Origin: Adineta vaga
Taxonomy: Eukaryota > Rotifera
Reading direction: 5' to 3'
Assembly (NCBI GenBank): GCA_021613535.1
Contig: CP075495.1
Span: 7,440,001 to 7,504,000 of the forward strand
Length of the DNA: 64,000 nt
Part shown: positions 1 through 11,110 of the stretch, piece by piece
Numbering within the stretch: position 1 is the first letter of the stretch
How the letters are laid out: each line of letters starts with the position of its first letter
Notes under the pieces: generated by a model
Databases searched by the model: none
The model's input: only the letters and a program-made list of their open reading frames with translations
What the model was told of the DNA's origin: nothing
Position numbers and translations under genes: made by a program

Positions 1-221
1 AATTTTAACCTTCATACTCTGACAATACCATCTAATTGAGATGAATTCGATTGTATATTCTAGACTTGAAACGTTTGACTTTCTAAATATAAAACTTTAT
101 CTGACATATTGACACTAATACGTTTTATTTTTATGCATATGTCACAACATCAAAGACAAAAAATTTCATTATCCAGAAATTATACAGAAAAAAAAAACTT
201 ATCTACATAGATAATAATTAT

Positions 222-3200
222 TCAAAGTTTCGTTTTATTTGCAATACATTTCCAAACATAAACTGTTGGTAATGATATATGTGTAACATTAGTTTCAATT
301 TTTCGTTTGGCTAAGTCAATTTTTTCAAAAGTTTCATCTTTTTCTCCAACACAATGTGTAATACGAGATAATTGTGTATCATTATTGATATCTTTTGTTG
401 ATAAAACTTGACCACCATATGCTTCAATATGTCGTTTTAATTTATTGTATTCATCCATAGGTAATTTTGATGATAAATGAATATATTGATTAACAAAAAT
501 ATTTGGAAAATGTAATTTTAGTAAGCTATTTGATACAGATTTTCGGAGGATCTTATTATCCGTCGGTTTAACATCAATATCATCGTCATCATCATCATCA
601 GAATCGATTTCGAGAAGTTTTCGTTTAGTTGGTGAAGATTTTGTTGGTGTAGAATTATTATTCGTATCACCAAAATGAAACTATAAATAAAGAGAGACAA
701 ATATATTTTGAGTTTTGTCCTAAATTTGAATACATACAACGTTTTCTTCATCTTCATTATCATTAGCATCTTTTTTCGATGGTTTCGATTTTTCGAAAAG
801 TTCTGTTAAATATTGTAGATTTGTTGCTTCTTTCCATGTTTTATCTTCACGTACTTTTGTTATACGAGGAAATCGAATCGATATTCCATTAGCAGTATGT
901 TGTTTCGATTGAGAGAATTCTGCACCCTAGTAAAAAAGAAACATAGATTAGATGAAAAAGGTGCAAGTATTCTGACAAATCCATACAGTTATTTCCCAAA
1001 CAGGTGATTTTTTTGGATCAATTACAATGAAATCTGGAACAAGTTCACGACTAATATTGCACCATTTTGGAATTTGATTAGGATTTTTAGAAATTTTTGT
1101 TATATTTGGTTTTAAATCAATTTGAAGTTTTTCTAATGTTGCATCATCAAAACCATTACCACATTTTGCTCTGAAAACAAAACTAGTAGATGCTCATTTG
1201 TAAAAGAAGAGTGTAATAACTTACACAGTATACCATTGATCAGTTTCAGGATCATGACAGCCGAGTAGAAAAACACTCATTAAGCCACCTTTTTTACCAG
1301 TACCATAATAAGCACCAAGAACAACTAAATCAGCTGTATCAGCCATGGTACCTTCCATTAAATAATCTTTTTTAACTTTAAGCCAATGACGTTTATTTGG
1401 TTCATAGTTTCCTTCAGGATTCTAGCATAGAAAGAACAGATATGTCATGAGAAATTTTGCTCTAATCATTATCTTATTTTCATTTTTCGGCATGGCAAAT
1501 AAATACTTACTTTAAGTACTAAACCCTCAAGTCCTTCAGCAATGGTAAAATTAATTAAATGTTTCAATTCACTTTTTTTATTGATTGTTTTTAAATCCGA
1601 AAGAAGAATACGATTTTCAATTGGTGTCATATGTTGAGCAAGAATTTCACGTCGTTCTTTCAATGTTTTGTCTGAAATACAACAAGATTTTTCTCAGTTA
1701 CATAATCTTATGTAGAGAATAAAATCGACTGCTGATTTTCTTTAGCGTTTCTCAACAAAAATACATTGCTCGAATACATCAGTAAATTAGAATTCTGTTA
1801 GATTGTACTAATTTTCTTCTATAAACTTACGCAAAAGACTTTCTCCATTGTAATAAAGACAATCAAAAATGAAAAAAGCTTCATTTGCTTCAGAAAATTC
1901 TTTCTTCTTATGTACACCAAGTGTTCCAAATGGTAATGGTTTTTTCGTTCTAAAAATAATAAGAAAAGAAACACGTGTTCTTAGAAACAAAAAATGAACT
2001 TTACTTTCTATCAACTAATAGAATTTCTCCATCAAGTATCATTGATTCACCTTTTGGAAATGCTTGTAAAACGAATTGACTTAATTGTTCAATTTTATGT
2101 TCAGTTACTGGTTTTAAACTTCGAGAGAAAAATTTAAATTTATTTGCTTTATCTTTATGTAATTGTAAACGTTCGCCATCGTATTTAATTTCAGCAAAGA
2201 AACCCTTTGGACAACGTTTAAATGCAAAATCAACTGATTTACATGGTTCAGCTAACATTGGATGAACTGAAATGAAGATTTCTGTATGATAAATATTTGA
2301 ATTATTTAATAAGAAAGGTTTACCTGGAGTCATCAATTCAATTCTAATGGATAATTTTTTACTCAGTTGTGTACCATTATCAATCGAAGTTTTATGTTCT
2401 AAATATCGTTTTATAAATGATTTTAAGTCATTTGTAGCTTGAAAACTTTCATAAGCATTTGTACCAAGACTTTCAATAATATGTTTTGGTCCAGCATTGA
2501 TTTTCTAAAGTAAAGAGAAACGATATTTCTTCAATATCTATGTATTCAAAAGATAATCAATAATATTTACGAGATCTTTTTGAACAAGACGAATAAACAT
2601 ACGTAAATCATTTACTGTCGATTTTTCAGTTATTTTACGTAATAATTGAATTTGATCTTGTTCACGAGTTATTTTTCCTAATTCTTGTAAATAAGTGTCA
2701 ACATCATAATTAGATAAGATTGTTTTTGGTGGTGGTTTAACATGAGTCGTTGAAGAATAAAATTGAGCTATCGTTTCAGCAACATCTGATTCAAAGAAAA
2801 TATAAATGATCAAGTTTTTCCTGTGAAGAGAAGAGTATAAATCATACCGCCACATTCCTCGCATTTTTGTATCATTGCAGTGACATTTTCATGAAAAATA
2901 GTTGAAAAAAGTTTGCACAATTGTTTAGCTTTCAAGTTATAAATAATAGATTTATAACCTTTGCTCGGTAAGAGAAGATGAAATAAGAGACTCAAATTAC
3001 CTAGAAGAAGAAGAAGCAAAGAATCTTGTAACTGAATATATTTTCGAAATAGTCTTACCTTTAAAACTCTCTCCATCAGTTCCATAAGTAATAAATTGTT
3101 CAACAATCGATGTTTTAGCTAAATGTCCATTTGTTTCAGCAATTTTTGTACAAAGTGCACGAAATTGTCGAAATGCATTATCCGGATGTTTAGGATCATC

Positions 3201-3758
3201 ATTTAACGGTGTATGAATTCCATTTGTCTTTGTATCAATATCCTTTTCATCATCAACATCATCTTCAATATCAATAGTTTCGATATCATTATTATCAATT
3301 GTTGATTCATCATCATCGTCAACGTTTTTTGGAACAGATTTTGATGATGATGCTTTTGTCGTCGTCGTCGTCGTTGTCTTCGTTGGTGTCTTCTTTGTTG
3401 GTGTTGTTACTGATTTAGTCGCGGATTTAGTTGCTTTTTTTGTTGGTGATTTAGTTACTCGTGCTGTTTGAATTTGTTTGATTTGTTCGAGAACAATCTC
3501 TCGATCAGCAGGACTTATATTTGACCATCCATCAAGATCAGTTGAACTTTCAATAATTTTTGTTGTTGCACGAGCATGAAGAAATGTTTCAAATATACAA
3601 GGAACATGATGATAAACTTTCATTGTGTCTCCTTCAGAAAATGGACTGGGTGTGACTTTTGCAATACGTATTTCATTTTTAGTAATTTTTGTTTTACATT
3701 TTTTACATGCTGATGTTCCAAGTTTGGCATAATCAATAGAAAAACGATTGTCTGCCAT
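222..3758 (-). CDS. LIG3: DNA ligase III (ATP-dependent), multi-exon
   Basis: Seals DNA nicks in base-excision, single-strand-break and alternative end-joining repair; in animals it partners XRCC1 and also serves mitochondria. Exon 1 (3758 to about 3059) starts with a PARP-type zinc finger (C18, C21, H50/H51, C54), which separates LIG3 from LIG1 and LIG4. A long Thr/Ser/Lys and Asp/Glu-rich linker follows (about 3240-3480). Later exons carry the helical DNA-binding domain, then the adenylation domain with the nucleotidyl-lysine motif EIKYDGERLQLHK (about 2170-2210), FFSRSLKPV and LDGEILLVDRK. The OB fold has ADTADLVVLGAYYG (about 1310-1350) and ISIRFPRITKVRE (about 860-890). The last exon (222-458) is BRCT-like. 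Introns are short, for example the donor near 3052-3058. The start is the first ATG before the zinc finger; no separate mitochondrial leader was identified. The identification is firm, the internal exon limits are approximate. Confidence 0.93.
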
Positions 3759-4584
3759 GCTAGTTAACCAGATGAATCAAAATTACAATCTGAAATGAAC
3801 TTTATTTAGATAGAAACAGATGAAAAATTCGATATGATAAATATCAGAAAGCGCCAGAGGATAAATAGATACTGCATAATATTCTCGTCATACATTTGTC
3901 AAATGATAATATTGAATGTTTCATCCAAAATCATTTACTAATCTACAAAAATAAGACATATGGGTTTCATTGATTTGTTTATAAATCAACTTAACAAATA
4001 CAAAAATATCTGAACAACAAATCAAATTTATAGATTATATAGATTCAGTTTTTCACTGTAAAACTTTTCAATGACTAGAAGAACATTCGAATATACATAC
4101 ATAAAATAATATGAAACTGAAAATATTCTTTGGTAGCAAAGCTTTATTGTATAAAACAACACTACTACATAAAGTCAATGGATAGTATCGTTATTATACA
4201 CAAGCTAGAAGAGAGAAGAACGGATACATGACGTATGTCTTTTGTCCGTAGGAAAATGAGAAGAATGGGAAAAATCATATGTAATAATAGTGAATGTATA
4301 TGGAGTGACATGTGTATAGTCTTAGTGATGTGGTAAGGAAAAGAAAAGGATATAATAGTAGTAGATGGATAGACTAGAGAAGAAAAGGAAAAGAAGCTGG
4401 GTTACATGTGAAAAATTTAAATCGGTAAATACATTGACTCGATATCATATTGCATATAAGAACGAACAAGGAACTTACTGGTTATTTTTTAGATCGGTAT
4501 AAACGTTGACTCGATATCATATTATATATATAAGAATGGTATTCTTTCTCGATGTTAACCTTAATATAACGGTGGTGATTTTTT
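3759..4584. other. Intergenic region, LIG3 5' flank and retroelement 3' flank
   Basis: No coding region is visible. It holds the upstream region of LIG3 and, from about 4420 on, the 3' flank of the degenerate retrotransposon, including a spaced direct repeat described separately. Confidence 0.5.
4421..4540. repeat. Two spaced copies of a ~44-bp direct repeat
   Basis: The block at 4421-4464 (beginning ATCGGTAAATACATTGACTC) recurs at about 4493-4540 with a few substitutions; both contain TTGACTCGATATCATATT. The copies are 72 bp apart. They sit just downstream of the reverse-transcriptase remnant in its own orientation, so they may belong to the 3' untranslated tail of that element. This is inference from position only. 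Confidence 0.6.
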
Positions 4585-5545
4585 TTAAATTTTGTTTAAG
4601 ATACACTGTAGATGATTCTTCAGTGTAATGTCATTGTTTGTTGTTGCAGTTTGTAATGAATGTTTAAGTAGTCCTATTGCATAATCTTTGATTTTTGGAA
4701 TGTTGCTAATCTTGTGAATGTATTTTACAGATGTGTATATGGGAAGACCGAGTGCAGCTCTAATTGCTCTATTCTGCATAATTTGTAGACGGTCCCATAT
4801 TTTGAATCAGAGGTAAGGAGAAGAGAATGTCCGTAAATGATAACTGTGCGTACAATTGATTTGAAAATATTTATCATCGTCTTGTTATTGATTTGATATG
4901 CTGTTCTTGAAAGCTATCGAAGTAGACCGATCCGAGGAGCAATCTTGCTTTCGATATGATCGAGATGTGTTCGCCATTTTAATCTGTTGTCTATAGTTAA
5001 ACCCAAGTAACGTGTGGAATCCAGTGGTTTGATGATGGTATCTTCAACTTTAACTCAGTTCACTGGATGCTTGTATTGTTTTCTTGGATGTATGCTGAAG
5101 TGAATCAGCTCTGTCTTTGTTGGTTGTAGTTTTAATTTCCATGACTTGCACCAACTTTTGAATGCATCAATGGATTGTTGTAATCTGGTTGTAAGATTTG
5201 TTAAGGTGTTCCCAGATGTTCATAATGCAGTATCGTCAGCGAATAACCCATGTTCTGTATGAGTTGGTATTCCATTCATCGAATCTGCCATATACATGAT
5301 ATAAAGTCATGGTGATAATGGAGATCCTTGTGGTGTACCGCTCTTCAGATTGAATGGACGTGATAATATATTTTCGATTTCAATTTCAGCCGTTCTGTTT
5401 CTTAAGAACGAGATCAAACAATTGACGATGTATCGGGGAAGACGTAGATCATTAAGCTTGTATATCAAACCATCGTGCCATACTGAATCAAATGCTGCTT
5501 TGATGTCGAAAAGAATGACAGGTGAGTGCCGTCGTCGAAAACTAA
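4585..5545 (-). mobile_element. Degenerate non-LTR retrotransposon reverse-transcriptase fragment
   Basis: Conceptual translation shows LINE-type RT motifs in order: LFDIKAAFDSVWHDGL (about 5500), GTPQGSPLSP (about 5310-5340), GLFADDTALW with the catalytic ADD (about 5235), YLGLTIDNRLKW (about 4990) and a C-terminal MQNRAIRAALGLP block (4585-4779). The order and motifs fit Jockey/I-like elements. The copy is dead: an in-frame stop follows GSPLSP, more stops occur near 5055 and 4920, and a frame change lies near 4790. The 5' part (endonuclease, gag-like ORF) is missing, as in 5'-truncated insertions. It lies in the 3' flank of the LCOR-like gene, same orientation. Confidence 0.85.
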
Positions 5546-5610
5546 AAAAAGAAATATGTATAATAAATAAAGCCATGACTAATTAAAGAGAATAGTCGTA
5601 AAATTTCATT

Positions 5611-7136
5611 TTAAATATTATTTATCAATAGCGACGATATCTTGCCTGTTCTTCCCTTCACTTTATATTCTAACTAAATGAAACATTAAAAAGAATGATT
5701 TTTAATTTTCTCGTCTTACTGTTGAATGTGGTTCACTAAAATGATTATTTAAAACAGCCGTCATTGCTTTAGATAATTGTTCGGATTTATAACGACGATA
5801 ATTGCCTCGTTTTGAACGCATTTTTTTCCCATGGATATCAACAATCGTTTTACTTTTAACAATCATTTCCACTCGCTTTCTATTTGATTTAGACACAGCT
5901 TCATTTTTAGTTCGAATGGATGATGAACTTGATATGGATCGATTGAGTACGTTACTATTCTTGATAAAGAGGAAAAAGAGATGATAAATTAATTTTATGT
6001 GCTATATTTAGATCAAACAGAGAAAAACCGCAAGCTATTCATACTTAAATGTAAAGATTTTATTTTAGGTGTGTGCTTTCCTATAACATTATCTTTTCAA
6101 GATCTCTCAATCTTCTTTAGAATCATAAATAATTTAGGATTAGGTAAAGACCGTGCATATCGATTTAAGAGGCCATGTTGTCTTTTACATTTTCCCTTCG
6201 AGATAAGTCTAATTATGATTTTCAATTTTCTTTTAACGGAAATTAAAATATTTAGTTCGTTGAATTTGTTTTTGTATTATTCAGTAAAGCAAATTTTTAA
6301 CGGTCTATGGAACAATCAGTTATCCATAGAAGTTACATACCTTGTATTCGTCATTAGTATTGACATAAACATTATTAATGTCTTGTCTATTTTCGACTAT
6401 TTCATTTAATATTTTTCTCATAATACCATCAAGTACATGACTGACATTGATCCATTGGGATGAAAACGATGATGATTGATGAAAGATTTTGATTTTTGTA
6501 TTATCACGTTGATATTCAATTTCTTCAATCATTTTTGTATAAGCCATTCGTTTAGCTAATTGAGCAATATGTTTTTCTGATACAGACAAATCAGTTTGAT
6601 ATGTTGATGCAAAATGATTATTGTTTGGCCATGATTTCGATAAATAATCTGAATTTGTGCAATTCAATGAAGTCAGACCCTCAAGTTGATAAATTAAGGG
6701 AAAATATGATGCACTAAAAAGAAGATTTTTAAAACAAAACAAATAATTGATATTCATTTTGCTTTACTAAAGATTCGAATTGAAGTTCATTAGAACATTA
6801 TCTTCATTATTGAAATAAGTGTTATGAAGGAATCTTTGATCTGCATAATATTCTTCTCGATTAATACAAAACAAGCAGATTTTACTTGGGTTGAAATCAC
6901 TTGGAACATGTTTTTCTACAAAAGATAAAACGATCATTTTCTCTGTACAAGAAATCAACTGTTTATCTTTAAAACATACCAATCGTTTGGCTGAATATTT
7001 CGATATCATGATGACAATGATATTTTGATATTGTTTCCAAACCAATCTGTAACAGGATATTTTTGGTCCATTTACCAAACTCTCGTCGAATAAATTTTCG
7101 ATCTTGTTGACATTGGTTTAAGTAACATTCTGACAT
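5611..7136 (-). CDS. LCOR/LCORL-like nuclear-receptor corepressor with psq motif
   Basis: A five-exon model can be built. Exon 1 (7136-6980) begins MSECYLNQCQQDRKFIRREF and matches the conserved N-terminus of vertebrate LCOR/LCORL (C-x3-C then E/D-R-K-x-F-R-R-E). Exon 2 (from 6915) gives KICLFCINREE, like the CSFCNLQRE motif of the family. Exon 3 (about 6712-6341) is a less conserved middle. Exon 4 (to 5720) has RGNYRRYKSEQLSKAM, the start of a pipsqueak helix-turn-helix, and exon 5 (5673-5611), across a 46-nt intron, continues with LEYKVKGRTG and a TAA stop. Splice phases agree where checked (exons 1/2, 2/3 and 4/5). LCOR proteins are transcriptional corepressors linked to Polycomb complexes and nuclear receptors. 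Oddity: residues between the psq helices are missing. The protein (about 350 aa) is shorter than vertebrate forms. Confidence 0.75.
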
Positions 7137-8718
7137 CTAGATATTTTAACAATGAACGTAAAATGAATGGGAAAAGATAGTAAAGAACAGACAAAGTAGT
7201 CTAGAGGAAGAGCAAAGGGAAGGAGAGAGCATTTATCTTACAATCACACACATAAAAATAATATTTCCGCCAATTGATAATCGATATGACAATGTGAATG
7301 AATGAATAAATATCGTTTAAATTTGAATTATTAAAAAATAAACAGATGGCGTAAGAGGGCTGATTTTGCATACTAAATGGTGTTTCACTGACTGTACTTT
7401 CTAGTTCTAAATAGTTCGTACAAAGATACAAGTCCTTTCTTGTCAAAGGTGTCCCGTCTCTGCTCATTTAAATTAAACCTAACGGAAGAAAGATGATCAC
7501 AGGAACTGCCAAAGGCAAAACCTTTCAGACAAATCTATTCATGTAAAAAGAAACATAATTATAAATTTTTATTACTTTTATACTATTACTTATCTATTCT
7601 TTTTTTTTTCATAAGAAATAATTCTCAATGAATTCATGATTCTGTTATAAAATAATTTACATAAAAGAAAAGCACTTTATACAGGCTACTTTTGAACAAA
7701 CGAATTTTAAATCTGCATTAATATTTATCCTAAAATATATTTCCGAGATAAAAAAAAGAATCTTCTTTTGTGTTGAGATTCAAAAAGATACTTTTCATAT
7801 AATCATAGTCTCAGTGGTAATAATAATCCACTAAATACAACTAATTATTTTAGTATACATAATAATATATTCGTTTTTTATTATCACAGTCATTTGAACT
7901 TCTGGAATTCATGGAATGTTTTCAGAGAACTCTGCTTATGTTATTCGCCCTTTTTTCATAAAAAGAAATGGTTGTATTTATATACTTACTACTAATCATA
8001 ATCTCCTATATTCCACCGATGTTCAACTTTCGTTCTCCATCAGACAGACACTAGATTGTATTAGCACGCAACATGACCAGTCATATTACGATTAATTAAG
8101 AAAGAAAATAACCATTGGTACCTTTTTTTGTTGATATATTTTAATTCGAACCAAACATTAATATCTACCATTGTGTTATTGATCGTCTGCTATATATTGA
8201 TATAGAACAGGAAGAATAAATGGATTATTATTACGCAGTAGTTGTGCAAGAACGATAAAAGCCATTTTCGATCATAGCATCCATGACAACTGTGATTTTA
8301 GGAAGGATTATAAATGATGAAGAACACAATAAGAAGGAGACCCTATTAAAATGACTAAATATAATAAAATATTAATAAATATATCCATATTAGTTTTGAT
8401 AATTTTCGTAAGAAATAATTTGGTAGCGCTGTTAAACTTTTCGAGTGACTAACAAATATTGATTGGTTGATTTTTTATCACTGAAAAAAGATGGAAGGTG
8501 AAGGTGTGTCGTAGGTTTTACTTTTATCGAGATAGTTTGGTTTTATTTTACTTTCTATGTTATCGTTGTTTATATTTCTTTGCCATTTCTTATCTTTAAA
8601 CCTTTAAATCGTGTGTTTTTTACGGACATATTGCCGAGATAATATAAACAAAAATCAAAGTGGTTTGTTTTCTTTCTATTGTAGATATCCAGAGTAACTT
8701 AAAATATCATCACTAAAA
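7137..8718. other. Intergenic region between divergent LCOR-like and ALDH6A1 genes
   Basis: About 1.6 kb with no convincing coding sequence; it should hold the promoters of both flanking genes. A pyrimidine-rich tract ending in TTTCTATTGTAG near 8685, 34 bp before the ALDH6A1 start codon, looks like a splice acceptor and marks either a 5' UTR intron or a trans-splice site. Confidence 0.45.
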
Positions 8719-11110
8719 ATGATTGGTTTTAGTTCCCGATGTAATTCACTATTTCATTCCGTTGGTGCAAGAAATCTTGCTGTAAGTAGAAATTCCTCAT
8801 TGATGAAAATAGATATCACGGAAATAAATTTAGACTTCAACATGGATTCGATGTGCTAGTTCTTCATCAAAACCTGTAAGTTTGATTTTTTTACAAAAAC
8901 TACTAGAAAAGTAGATTCTTATATTTATTGTTAATAGCCAACTGTAAAAAATTGGATTGATGGAAGAGCTGTGGAATCGAAAACAAAGGATTGGATCGAA
9001 CTTACCAATCCAGTAAATAATAATATTTAGAAAATAGAAAATTTCAATAATATTTTTCCTAGGCAACCAATGAAGTTATTGGTTTAGTTCCAAAAAGTAC
9101 TCAAGAAGAAATGAATGAAGCTGTTGAAAGTTGTAAAAAAGCATTTCGTACATGGTCAAAAACAACTATTCTTCAACGACAACAAATTATGTTTCGTTAT
9201 CAAGATCTTATCAAGAAAAATATGGTTTGTCGATTCCTTTTCATCTACCCCACAAACTAAATGCGCATGTATCTATATATTTCTAGCGAAGAATTGCAGA
9301 AAATATTTCCAAAGAACAAGGAAAAACAGTTGCTGATGCAGAAGGTTCAACTTTACGTGGTTTACAAGTTGTCGAATCATGTTGTTCAGTAACATTTTTA
9401 CAAACCGGTGATACAATGCATAGCGTTGCAAAAGATATGGATATTCATAGTTATCGAGTACCATTAGGTGTTACAGCAGGGTTAGTTCCGTATCATATGA
9501 ATGAATAAAAATTTATAAAAATAACTTATGATTCTAGTATTGCACCTTTTAATTTTCCTGCAATGATTCCACTTTGGGTAAGTTGATAATGATTATTAAT
9601 GAGTATGACTAAAGACCTTTTTTCCTGTATAGATGTTCCCGGTGGCAGCTGTTTGTGGTAATACAATGTTAATGAAACCAGTAAGATGTTTTATAATAAA
9701 AGTAGACTAGTAAAATTGAAGAGTTCAACAATAGTCTGAACAAGATCCAGGTGCATGTATGATGCTTGTTGAATTAGCAAAAGAAGCTGGTTTACCTGAT
9801 GGTGTGGTGAATTGTATTCATGGTCAAAATGACGGTATAGGAAAGAAACTTTTGTATTCACATTGACTTTATGACATTGATCTTTCAGCTGTTACATTCA
9901 TCTGTGATCATCCTGATATTCGAGCTATATCATTTGTTGGTTCAGACACAGCTGTAAGAATGATTTCGATGAAAAAACCAAATTCTTTCGTGACCGAAAG
10001 TGTTTATTTAGGGTAATTATATTTACGAACGTGGTTCAAAAAATGGCAAACGTGTACAATGTAACATGGTATACAAGCATATTAACTTATTTATTTGTTT
10101 TTTAAATTATGTTTTTCATTTGATTTTAGGGCGCAAAAAATCATGGTGTTATCATGCCTGATGCTAATAAGGACCAAGCTTTAAATCAAGTATGTGGTAG
10201 AAAAGCTACTATAGTGAAGAGATAATTTCGTTTTTGTTTAGCTTCTTGGTGCAGCATTCGGTGCTGCTGGTCAACGTTGTATGGCTTTATCTACAGCTAT
10301 ATTTGTTGGTAAAGCACGAGAATGGATACCGGATTTTGTTGAAAAAGCGAAAAAATTACGTGTTAGTGCTGGTCACGAACCTACAGCTGATTTAGGACCA
10401 GTGATATCCAAGAAAGCAAAAGAACGTGTTCTTGATTTAGTTGAATCCGGTGTTAATGAAGGTGCAAAACTACTTTTAGATGGACGTAATATCAAAGTAC
10501 CCGGTTATGAAAATGGTAATTTCGTTGGACCTACAATTCTTCATGAAGTTACAGTGAGTGTTTATTTCGAAATATTTTCTGACAAATAAGTTTTTTCTCT
10601 TTCAAGCCAAACATGCAATGTTACAAGGAAGAAATCTTTGGTCCCGTACTTGTTTCAATGGCTGTTGATACGTTAGATGATGCTATTAAAGTTATCAATG
10701 ATAATCCATATGGTAATGGTACTGCTATTTTTACAACCAATGGAGCTACTGCAAGAAAGTTCACTCAAGAAATTGATGTTGGACAAGTAAATGAAAATTT
10801 GTGTGCATAATCATAGAAGAATTGAAAGAATACTTTCTTTTGTTTAGATTGGAGTCAATGTTCCAATTCCAGTTCCACTTCCCATGTTTTCATTTACTGG
10901 TTCTCGTGGTTCATTCCGTGGTGACACAAACTTCTATGGACGTAATGTAAGAAAAAACAACATCTGACATGCTTCTTTCCATTGTAAAAAATATTCTTCT
11001 CTCTCCATTAGGGAATGAACTTCTATACACAATTGAAAACAGTGACATCACAATGGCGACAAGAAGATGCAACACCAATGGATGCTCAAATGTCAATGCC
11101 AACAATGTAG
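8719..11110 (+). CDS. ALDH6A1: Methylmalonate-semialdehyde dehydrogenase (acylating), mitochondrial
   Basis: Converts methylmalonate semialdehyde and malonate semialdehyde to propionyl-CoA or acetyl-CoA with NAD+ and CoA, in valine and pyrimidine catabolism in the mitochondrial matrix. Exon 1 (ATG 8719) encodes an Arg/Ser-rich N-terminus typical of a mitochondrial leader. Later exons give [46 protein letters not shown] and the catalytic cysteine motif [17 protein letters not shown] (about 10250-10310), then EEIFGPVLV and [20 protein letters not shown]. These are the signatures of this family, not of general ALDHs. The protein ends with PTM and a TAG at 11108-11110. At least twelve short introns are seen. 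The frame stays open through all joins inspected, so the gene looks functional. Confidence 0.95.

Noticed and set aside
5999-6409. 136-codon plus-strand ORF
   Set aside because: It lies over an intron and part of exon 3 of the minus-strand LCOR-like gene and has a T-rich, hydrophobic composition without motifs.
7201-7467. 88-codon minus-strand ORF just upstream of the LCOR-like start
   Set aside because: No motif; the family N-terminus clearly starts at 7136. It may be part of a 5' UTR but cannot be supported as coding.
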